Source: Pseudomonadota bacterium
GTDB taxonomy: Bacteria > Pseudomonadota > Gammaproteobacteria > Burkholderiales > Burkholderiaceae
Reading direction: 5' to 3'
Assembly: GCA_023441105.1 (NCBI GenBank)
Contig: JAEZQX010000388.1
Location: 1 to 9,775 of the forward strand
Length of the DNA: 9,775 nt
This document shows positions 1-9,775 of the stretch, piece by piece (positions within the stretch are counted from its first letter, which is position 1; every line of letters starts with the position of its first letter). Both the position numbers and the translations under genes were made by a program. Under the pieces are notes generated by a model, which was not told the origin of the DNA, searched no databases, and saw nothing but the letters and a program-made list of their open reading frames with translations.

Positions 1-6
1 CCGCCA

Positions 7-180
7 GAGGCCGGGCGGAGCCCGATCCTCGGCGGCTGCTGGGTGTGGGGCGGTCGGGCTTGCGGCGGTTGAGGCTGGGTTCGGCTGAGTGGCACCCGAT
101 GCCGGGGACGAAGGGGCGCCGACTGAGGTTGGGCGGAACCCGATCCTCGGCGGCTGCTGGTGCGGGGCGGCGGGACTTGA
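7..180. repeat. Imperfect GC-rich tandem repeat upstream of the histidine kinase
   Basis: Three units each begin with GAGG, at 7, 71 and 125. Units 1 and 3 are strongly alike: 13-62 and 131-179 share a nearly identical stretch with two mismatches and three single-base indels. Its core CCCGATCCTCGGCGGCTGCT is identical in both copies. Unit 2 (71-124) is degenerate but keeps GAGG, ACCCGAT and GGGGCG in the same order. Each strong unit contains small inverted repeats, such as CCGA-TCC-TCGG. The plus strand here is G-rich. This 224-nt stretch has no convincing reading frame, and I see no clear promoter in it. It may be a dispersed intergenic repeat or the leader of the kinase gene; the function is unknown. 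Confidence 0.7.
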
Positions 181-224
181 TCCATTTCATGCGCGGGTAG
201 CGCGCGGGGCGGTGGGAAGCTGAC

Positions 225-1631
225 ATGGGCTTGCAGGGACGGGCGGCTGCCCGGCCGCGCGGGGAGCGCCTGCTGCGCACGCAGCTGTTTCGCTGGTTGC
301 TGTTTCCCCTGCTCGCCCTGCTGGCGGTCGACGCCGCCGTCAGCTACCGAGTCGCCAACGACTTCGCCCAGCGGGCATACGACAGGACGCTGGTAGAGAT
401 CGCGCGCGAGCTCGCGCTGCTGGTCCGATTCGACGCCGAGGCGCTGCAGCTCGACCTGCCGGAAGCGGCGCGCCAGATCCTCTTCGAGGATTCCCTCGAC
501 ACCATCTTCTTCGAGTTGGCCGACCGCGACGGCAGGCTGCTCGAAGGCACGGCGATCGACGCGCCGCCGCCGACCGCACTGGCGGGCCCCCCCGGCGAGA
601 CCGAGGTGCTGTACGACAGCCAGATCGGCGAGGAAAGGGTCAGGGCGGTGCAGATGCGGCTGCGCCAGCAGGACGGCGCCATCGTGCGGGTGGCCGAGAC
701 GCGGGTGAAGCGCAATGAGCTGGCGGCCGAGATCCTGGCGAGCGTGGTGCTGCCCCAGATCCTGCTGATCATGCTCGCGACGACGCTGGTGTGGTTCGGG
801 GTGACCCGCGGCCTGGCGCCGCTCGCGCACCTCCAGCGGGCGATCGCGGCGCGCTCGCACCGGGACCGGAGTCCGCTCGACGAGCAGGGCGTGCCCGGCG
901 AAGTGCGTCCGCTGGTGACGTCCATCAACGCGCTGCTCGGACGCCTGGACAGCGTGCTTACCTTGCAGTCGCGCTTCATCGCCGATGCCGCGCACCAGTT
1001 GAAGACGCCGGTGGCCGGCCTGCAGGCGCAGGTGGAGTTGCTCGCCCGGGAACCCGAGAACGCCGATCTGCGGAGCATTTCCGCGCGCCTGCACGTCGGC
1101 GTCGAACGCCTCTCGCGCCTCGTGTCGCAACTGCTCTCGCTGGCTCGCAACGAACCCGATGCGGTGAGGTCGCTCGCCTTCGAGCCGGTCGACCTCAACG
1201 CGGAGGTGCTCGACATCGCCACGCACTGGGTGCCGGTGGCGCTGCAGCGCGAAATCGACCTGGGATTCGAAGGCAGCGACGGCCCGGTCGTCGTGATCGG
1301 CGATGCCGGCAGGATCCGCGAGCTGTTCGACAACCTGCTCGACAACGCCGTGCGCTACAGCCGCGAAGGCGGCAAGATCACCGTGCGCGTGAGCTGCGCG
1401 CCCGTGCCCACCGTGTCCGTCAGCGACGACGGACCGAGCATCGCGGAAGCGGACCGTCAGCGCATCTTCGAGCGCTTCCACCGCCTGCTCGGCTCGGGCG
1501 ACGGCAGCGGCCTGGGCCTGGCCATCGCCCAGGAAATCGCCAGCCTGCACAACGCCACGATCTCGCTGCGCGACGACGATCACGATGGCGTCGGCAATAT
1601 CTTCAGCGTGGTGTTCCCCGCCGCAAGCTGA
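225..1631 (+). CDS. Two-component sensor histidine kinase, QseC/TctE-like
   Basis: This is an inner-membrane sensor kinase that would autophosphorylate on histidine and pass the phosphate to a response regulator; the signal is unknown. A hydrophobic segment at about residues 21-41 and another at 170-190 flank a periplasmic region of about 125 residues, resembling the TctE N-terminal sensor domain. A HAMP-like linker follows (about 191-245). The H-box FIADAAHQLKTP places the phospho-accepting histidine at 257, with the HQLKTP form typical of the TctE/QseC group. The ATPase domain shows the N-box (N370, N374), an F-box RIFERF (413-418) and the G2 box GSGLGLAI (427-434). The G1 box reads DDGPSI (401-406), where serine replaces the second glycine of the usual DxGxG. 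The 468-residue length is normal. The ATG at 225 has a weak GGGAAG Shine-Dalgarno-like sequence 5 nt upstream. No response regulator gene is adjacent in the window; it may lie to the left. Confidence 0.9.
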   Translation: MGLQGRAAARPRGERLLRTQLFRWLLFPLLALLAVDAAVSYRVANDFAQRAYDRTLVEIARELALLVRFDAEALQLDLPEAARQILFEDSLDTIFFELADRDGRLLEGTAIDAPPPTALAGPPGETEVLYDSQIGEERVRAVQMRLRQQDGAIVRVAETRVKRNELAAEILASVVLPQILLIMLATTLVWFGVTRGLAPLAHLQRAIAARSHRDRSPLDEQGVPGEVRPLVTSINALLGRLDSVLTLQSRFIADAAHQLKTPVAGLQAQVELLAREPENADLRSISARLHVGVERLSRLVSQLLSLARNEPDAVRSLAFEPVDLNAEVLDIATHWVPVALQREIDLGFEGSDGPVVVIGDAGRIRELFDNLLDNAVRYSREGGKITVRVSCAPVPTVSVSDDGPSIAEADRQRIFERFHRLLGSGDGSGLGLAIAQEIASLHNATISLRDDDHDGVGNIFSVVFPAAS

Positions 1632-1723
1632 CCGATTCCGCCGGCCCCCTTGCAAGCTGGCGGTAATAAACCGGTAAGTCCGCCGTCATTCGCGCGACAG
1701 GGTGGATTCATCGCGGTTCGCTA

Positions 1724-1759
1724 CTCTCGTTGTTACTTGCCGCAGAGGCTGAACGAGAG
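1724..1759 (+). promoter_or_regulatory. Stem-loop in the terC leader, next to the ribosome binding site
   Basis: CTCTCGTT (1724-1731) and AACGAGAG (1752-1759) form a perfect 8-bp inverted repeat around a 20-nt loop. The loop can itself pair GCC (1739-1741) with GGC (1747-1749). The stem ends at 1759, directly against the AAGGAAG Shine-Dalgarno sequence (1760-1766). In an RNA leader this could affect translation start. YjbE-type terC genes are often controlled by the yybP-ykoY manganese riboswitch, but I cannot recognise the conserved core of that riboswitch here. Regulation is therefore inference from position. The rest of the 144-nt gap (1632-1775) shows no clear promoter. Confidence 0.4.
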
Positions 1760-1775
1760 AAGGAAGTCAGCGACG

Positions 1776-2525
1776 ATGGAACTGTCCCACGTATCCATGG
1801 CGATGTTCGCCACGCCCGCCTTCTGGCTGGCGCTCATGCAGATCATCATGATCAACATCATGTTGAGCGGCGACAACGCCGTCGTGATCGCCCTGGCCAG
1901 CCGCTCGCTGCCGCCGCCGCAGCAGAAGAAGGCGGTCATCTTCGGGAGCGTCGGCGCCATCGTGCTGCGCGTCATCCTGACCTTCTTCGCCGTCCTGCTG
2001 CTGGAGCTTCCCTATCTCAAGCTCCTGGGCGGCGCCGCCCTGCTGTGGATCGCGGCGAGCATGCTGAACGAGGACTCCGAGGAAGGGAACCTGGACGCGC
2101 ACTCCCACCTGTGGTCGGCGATCCGCGTCATCATCGTTGCCGACTTCATCATGAGCCTGGACAACGTCATCGGCGTCGCCGCGGCAGCCAAGGGCAACAT
2201 CGTGCTGCTGGTGCTGGGCCTGGGCATCAGCATCCCGCTCATCATCTGGGGCAGCCAGATCGTCCTCAAGCTGATGAACCGCTTCCCCGTCATCATCCTC
2301 GCCGGCGCGGCGCTGCTCGGCTGGGTGGCGGGCGAGATGCTGGTGAGCGACGAGGCCGTGTCCGCCTGGGTAGAGGCGAATGCCCATCTCCTCGACACGC
2401 TGGTTCCCGTGGCGTGCGCCGTGCTGGTGATCGCCGTCGGCAAATGGATGGCCGCACGCTCGGCGGCCGCTTCCCTGGAAGAAGAATCCGGCGGCAAGCA
2501 ACCCGAGCCAACCCCAGCGAAATAG
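1776..2525 (+). CDS. TerC family integral membrane protein, YjbE subfamily
   Basis: This is a polytopic inner-membrane protein of the TerC family. Members of this family are linked to metal ion export, notably manganese, and to tellurite or metal stress; the substrate here is inferred, not shown. The 249-residue protein has about seven hydrophobic segments (roughly 15-38, 58-78, 82-97, 115-135, 141-160, 168-188, 206-226). The two family signature acidic motifs lie in membrane segments: SGDN (31-34) and SLDN (127-130), whose aspartates are expected to bind metal. The short C-terminal tail is charged and rich in Glu, Pro and Lys. The ATG at 1776 is chosen because it has a purine-rich AAGGAAG 9 nt upstream and begins the conserved N-terminus. 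The frame stays open back to a TTG at 1650, but that would add 42 non-hydrophobic residues unlike the family. The stress protein gene follows 15 nt later. Confidence 0.9.
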   Translation: MELSHVSMAMFATPAFWLALMQIIMINIMLSGDNAVVIALASRSLPPPQQKKAVIFGSVGAIVLRVILTFFAVLLLELPYLKLLGGAALLWIAASMLNEDSEEGNLDAHSHLWSAIRVIIVADFIMSLDNVIGVAAAAKGNIVLLVLGLGISIPLIIWGSQIVLKLMNRFPVIILAGAALLGWVAGEMLVSDEAVSAWVEANAHLLDTLVPVACAVLVIAVGKWMAARSAAASLEEESGGKQPEPTPAK

Positions 2526-2540
2526 GTTGAGGTGGTTAGC

Positions 2541-2966
2541 ATGACCGACGTCCTTGCTTTCGTGAGGTCCGACCGCGACACCGACTGGGTGGCGGGGTTC
2601 CTGATCAAGCTGCATCAGCGGGAGGACATCCGCGTGCACCTGCTGTCGGTACGGTCCCCGTTCAACGGCCATGTGCGCATGTTCTTCGACGAACCCCGGA
2701 TCCGCGCCTTCCACCAGGAGGACGCGGATAGCGAGCTCGCACCGCTGAGCGGCGCGCTAGGCGCGGCCGGCGTGCCCTACGACTCGCACATGTCGGTCGG
2801 CTACGCCGCCGAGGAAATCGTCAGGTTTGCGCAGAACCACCGCTGCGACCGGATCGTCGTCGGGCCGCCCAAGGGCAAGGGCGTGTCCGAGCTCGTCCTC
2901 GGCTCGCTGACCCGGCAGATCGAGCACATGATGCGGCTGGCGGGCACGACCTGCGAGGTGCTCTAG
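2541..2966 (+). CDS. Universal stress protein (UspA family)
   Basis: This is a single-domain cytoplasmic universal stress protein of 141 residues, the usual size for the family. Such proteins bind ATP or AMP and help cells survive starvation or envelope and metal stress; the exact role here is unknown. The C-terminal nucleotide-binding region is recognisable: [20 protein letters not shown] (104-123) matches the family pattern of G-x2-G-x9-G followed by Ser. The N-terminal strand reads [10 protein letters not shown], so the aspartate of the common VPVDGS motif is not in its usual place. This suggests a diverged subgroup. The ATG at 2541 has a strong Shine-Dalgarno sequence GAGGTGG (2529-2535) 5 nt upstream. 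An in-frame GTG at 2532 lies inside that site and is rejected. It probably shares a transcript with the TerC gene 15 nt upstream. The 3' end converges on gltD with a 16-nt gap. Confidence 0.87.
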   Translation: MTDVLAFVRSDRDTDWVAGFLIKLHQREDIRVHLLSVRSPFNGHVRMFFDEPRIRAFHQEDADSELAPLSGALGAAGVPYDSHMSVGYAAEEIVRFAQNHRCDRIVVGPPKGKGVSELVLGSLTRQIEHMMRLAGTTCEVL

Positions 2967-2970
2967 GTAG

Positions 2971-2990
2971 CGCGCTCCGGGCTCAGCGCG
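2971..2990. terminator. Possible hairpin between convergent stress protein gene and gltD
   Basis: CGCGCT (2971-2976) and AGCGCG (2985-2990) form a perfect 6-bp stem with an 8-nt loop. It lies between the stop codon of the stress protein gene (2964-2966) and the end of gltD, overlapping the gltD stop codon (2983-2985). The symmetric stem could act on transcripts from both sides. There is no T-tract on either strand, so it is not a canonical intrinsic terminator, and in such GC-rich sequence a 6-bp stem can arise by chance. Confidence 0.3.
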
Positions 2991-4467
2991 GCAGCTCGCT
3001 CGTGCCCATCAGGAACTGGTCGACGGCGCGCGCGGCCTGGCGGCCTTCGCGGATCGCCCAGACCACCAGGGATTGCCCGCGGCGCATGTCGCCGGCGGCG
3101 AAGACCTTGTCGCGACTGGTGCGGTAGCTCGACTCGCCTTCGGTCGCAGCCCGCGCGTTGCCGCGGGCATCGCGCTCGACGCCGAACGCCTCGAGCACCG
3201 AAGCGACCGGCGAGACGAAGCCCATCGCGAACAGGACCAGGTCGGCCTTGATCTCGAACTCCGAGTCCGCGACCTCCACCATCTTCATCTGGCCGCTGCG
3301 CTCGTCCTTCTGCCACTGCACCCGCGCGCAGGTCAGCGAGGCCACGTTGCCCTTGCCGTCGTCGTTGAAGCGCTTGGTGGTCACCGCCCAGTCGCGGCTC
3401 ACGCCCTCCTCGTGCGAGCTCGAGGTCCGCAGCTTGATCGGCCAGTACGGCCAGGTCATCGGACGGTTCTCCTCGGCCGGCGGCTGGGGCAGCAGCTCGA
3501 ACTGGGTCACCGACAGCGCGCCCTGGCGATTGGAGGTGCCGACGCAGTCGGAGCCGGTGTCGCCGCCGCCGATGACCACCACGTGCTTGCCGGTGGCAAC
3601 GATCTGGTCCTTGACCTTGTCGCCGGCGACCACGCGGTTCTGCAGCGGCAGGAACTGCATGGCGAAGTGCACACCGCTCAGCTCGCGGCCCGGAATCGGC
3701 AGGTCGCGCGGCATCTCCGCGCCGCCGGCCAGCACCACGGCGTCGAACTCCTGCTCGAGGTCCGCGGCGGCAACGGTCTCCCGGCTCAGGCTGGTGATCG
3801 TCGCCGGCAAGCCATCGGTCACCTGGACGCCGGCGCGGAACACCACCCCCTCGGCTTCCATCTGGCGCACCCGCCGGTCGATCAGGTGCTTCTCCATCTT
3901 GAAGTCCGGAATGCCGTAGCGCAGCAGGCCGCCGATGCGGTCGTTCTTCTCGAACACCGTCACCTCATGGCCGACTCGCGCGAGTTGCTGGGCGCAGGCA
4001 AGCCCGGCGGGACCCGAGCCGACCACCCCCACCCGCTTGCCGGTCCCCGCGTCGGGCACCAGCGGCTCGACCCAGCCTTCCTCCCAGGCCTTGTCGGCAA
4101 TGGCATGCTCGATCGACTTGATGCCGACCGGGTCGCTGTTGATGTTGAGCGTGCAGGCCGCCTCGCAGGGCGCCGGACAGACCCGGCCGGTGAACTCCGG
4201 AAAGTTGTTGGTGGAATGGAGGTTGTCGATCGCGGTGTGCCAGTTGCCGCGATAGACCAGGTCGTTCCAGTCCGGAATGATGTTGTTGACCGGACAGCCG
4301 CTCTGGCAGAACGGTATGCCGCAATCCATGCAACGCGCGCCCTGGCGCGATGCGGCCTCGTCGTCGAGCCGCAGCACGAACTCGCGGTAATGCTTCAGGC
4401 GCGAGCCGACCGGCTCGCTCGCCTCGGCGAGCCGCTCGTACTCCAGAAAACCGGTGATCTTGCCCAT
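2983..4467 (-). CDS. gltD: Glutamate synthase (NADPH) small (beta) subunit
   Basis: GltD takes electrons from NADPH through FAD and iron-sulfur clusters and feeds them to GltB for glutamate synthesis in the cytoplasm. The N-terminal domain has the two cysteine clusters of the family: Cys46, 49, 54, 58 ([13 protein letters not shown]) and Cys97, 101, 105, which help hold the [4Fe-4S] centres. An FAD-binding dinucleotide fold starts at [10 protein letters not shown] (147-156). The NADPH-binding fold starts at [12 protein letters not shown] (296-307). A C-terminal FAD contact region reads [18 protein letters not shown]. The 494-residue length is normal for the family (E. coli GltD is about 472), and no motif is missing. 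The ATG at 4467 has AAGG 5 nt upstream (4473-4476), just within the 42-nt gap after gltB, so the two are almost certainly cotranscribed. Confidence 0.96.
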   Translation of the reverse strand: MGKITGFLEYERLAEASEPVGSRLKHYREFVLRLDDEAASRQGARCMDCGIPFCQSGCPVNNIIPDWNDLVYRGNWHTAIDNLHSTNNFPEFTGRVCPAPCEAACTLNINSDPVGIKSIEHAIADKAWEEGWVEPLVPDAGTGKRVGVVGSGPAGLACAQQLARVGHEVTVFEKNDRIGGLLRYGIPDFKMEKHLIDRRVRQMEAEGVVFRAGVQVTDGLPATITSLSRETVAAADLEQEFDAVVLAGGAEMPRDLPIPGRELSGVHFAMQFLPLQNRVVAGDKVKDQIVATGKHVVVIGGGDTGSDCVGTSNRQGALSVTQFELLPQPPAEENRPMTWPYWPIKLRTSSSHEEGVSRDWAVTTKRFNDDGKGNVASLTCARVQWQKDERSGQMKMVEVADSEFEIKADLVLFAMGFVSPVASVLEAFGVERDARGNARAATEGESSYRTSRDKVFAAGDMRRGQSLVVWAIREGRQAARAVDQFLMGTSELPR

Positions 4468-4509
4468 GGGTACCTTGTTGATCGCTTGAACTGTGCTGCT
4501 TGCGGAGGG

Positions 4510-9408
<4,899 letters not shown>

Positions 9409-9414
9409 ATGCAT

Positions 9415-9419
9415 TCCCC
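9415..9419 (-). promoter_or_regulatory. Ribosome binding site of gltB, deciding the start
   Basis: On the minus strand, GGGGA is followed by ATGCATATG. It touches the first ATG (9414) with no spacer but sits 6 nt from the second (9408), so the second ATG is the better start. Confidence 0.55.
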
Positions 9420-9443
9420 GCTACTTTTGTAGATTGAGCTTGA

Positions 9444-9472
9444 AGAATAGTGCAGCGCAATAGATTGTTCAA
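9444..9472 (-). promoter_or_regulatory. Predicted sigma-70 promoter of gltBD
   Basis: On the minus strand a -35 box TTGAAC (9467-9472) and a -10 box TATTCT (9444-9449) are separated by exactly 17 nt. Each matches four of six consensus bases. This AT-rich stretch stands out from the surrounding GC-rich DNA. It would start transcription near 9437, giving a leader of about 25-30 nt before gltB. No -24/-12 sigma-54 promoter is apparent between the transposase end and gltB. Confidence 0.6.
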
Positions 9473-9483
9473 CTTAAATAAAT

Positions 9484-9505
9484 GGGGTCGAAGTCGATTA
9501 TCCCC
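9484..9505 (-). repeat. REP-like element, copy nearer gltB
   Basis: On the minus strand the 22-nt element starts GGGGATAATC and ends GACTTCGACCCC, so its ends can pair (GGGG with CCCC). It matches the copy at 9533-9553 in the order GGG, ATAAT, GACT, G, CCCC. Such short elements at the ends of IS200-like/RAYT genes are typical recognition sites of their transposases. It lies 12 nt upstream of the gltB -35 box and is extended on one side by a run of eight C (9502-9509, plus strand). Confidence 0.6.
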
Positions 9506-9532
9506 CCCCTCATTTTGGTGCAATTTTTAATT

Positions 9533-9553
9533 GGGGACATAGTCATTATTCCC
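9533..9553 (-). repeat. REP-like element, copy nearer the transposase
   Basis: On the minus strand the 21-nt element starts GGGAATAATG and ends ACTATGTCCCC, with end pairing GGGA/TCCC. It begins 2 nt after the transposase stop codon. It is a direct repeat of 9484-9505, about 49 nt away, with a one-base length difference and a few substitutions. Confidence 0.6.
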
Positions 9554-9555
9554 GC

Positions 9556-9775
9556 TTAAGACGGCTCCCCGTCTTGGTTTTCGAGGTGTGGCTTTTTTGC
9601 AGGGCGACCGCGTTTGGCCGGCGATACCCGCCTGCCGCTTTCTTTTTGCAAACGCATTTTGAATTTCTCGGGGCCAAGTACCCAGCCCTTTTCCACTGCG
9701 TCCCCAATTTCGCGGATTTCAGCGGCGGTGAGTCCTTGCTCCAGCAATTCCCGGTATGCCACCTCACGGCCGAAC
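9556..9775 (-). CDS. IS200-like/RAYT (Y1 family) transposase, C-terminal part, cut by window edge
   Basis: This frame is open to the right edge of the window and ends at TAA (9556-9558), leaving about 72 residues. The visible part has the tail typical of REP-associated tyrosine transposases. A helical stretch (LLEQGLTAAEIREIGDAVEK) leads into GWVLGPEKFKMRLQKESGRR and a basic end with KRGRPAKK. Family members normally read as ...GWVLG.ERF...GRR...RGRP at this point. The HUH metal-binding motif and the catalytic tyrosine should lie upstream, outside the window, so activity cannot be judged. The in-frame GTG at 9762 is internal and not a start. Base composition is nearer 50-55% GC, lower than the rest, which fits a mobile or acquired gene. 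The two REP-like elements directly downstream support the assignment. It is on the same strand as gltB and 141 nt upstream of it (148 nt from the preferred start). Confidence 0.72.
   Translation of the reverse strand, partial: FGREVAYRELLEQGLTAAEIREIGDAVEKGWVLGPEKFKMRLQKESGRRVSPAKRGRPAKKPHLENQDGEPS

Noticed and set aside
13..80. G-quadruplex in the G-rich upstream repeat
   Set aside because: There are not four closely spaced runs of three or more G; one loop would need about 18 nt.
344..1345. Minus-strand open frame opposite the histidine kinase
   Set aside because: Its Ser/Arg/Thr-rich translation has no domain, and the plus-strand kinase has full family motifs.
1638..1663. Inverted repeat CCGCC/GGCGG after the kinase gene as a terminator
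   Set aside because: The stem is only 5 bp with a 16-nt loop containing the palindrome CTTGCAAG, and no T-tract follows (TAATAAA only). It is too weak to call.
791..1666. Plus-strand frame of 291 codons overlapping the kinase
   Set aside because: The Arg/Ala/Pro-rich translation is an out-of-frame shadow of the kinase gene.
1650..1775. N-terminal extension of TerC from a TTG at 1650
   Set aside because: It adds 42 residues unlike the family, has no good ribosome binding site, and would read through the leader hairpin. The ATG at 1776 fits better.
1632..1775. yybP-ykoY manganese riboswitch upstream of terC
   Set aside because: It was expected from the gene family, but I could not find the conserved core sequences by eye. 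A covariance search would decide.
9546..9767. Second minus-strand frame at the right edge
   Set aside because: It overlaps the transposase tail in another frame and shows no family similarity; the frame ending at 9556 carries the recognisable RAYT tail.

Overview
The window is about two thirds GC and reads as a chromosomal segment of a betaproteobacterium. The evidence is the QseC/TctE-type histidine kinase, the YjbE-type TerC protein, the two-subunit bacterial glutamate synthase and the proteobacterial RAYT-type transposase tail. The order or genus cannot be fixed from this sequence alone; placement near Rhodocyclales or Burkholderiales is only an impression.

Layout, left to right. Positions 1-224 carry no gene but hold a GC-rich imperfect tandem repeat with two strong copies and one degenerate copy. 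On the plus strand follow a membrane sensor histidine kinase (225-1631), a TerC/YjbE-family membrane protein (1776-2525) and a small universal stress protein (2541-2966). The last two are 15 nt apart and probably form an operon. Convergent to them on the minus strand is the glutamate synthase operon: gltB (4510-9408) transcribed first, then gltD (2983-4467), with 42 nt between them. A good sigma-70-like promoter lies just upstream of gltB. Upstream of that are two copies of a short REP-like element and the 3' end of an IS200-like/RAYT transposase gene that runs off the right edge.

Function. GltB and GltD together form the NADPH-dependent glutamate synthase that completes the GS-GOGAT route of ammonium assimilation. 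The kinase, TerC and stress protein look like an envelope/ion-stress group, but no shared function can be shown. The kinase's partner response regulator is not in the window.

Most of the window is ordinary core metabolism. The points worth a second look are the REP/RAYT module abutting the gltB promoter, an 80-residue low-complexity tail on GltB, the tandem repeat before the kinase, and an 8-bp hairpin that ends right at the terC ribosome binding site. I see no clear evidence of a wholly new system.
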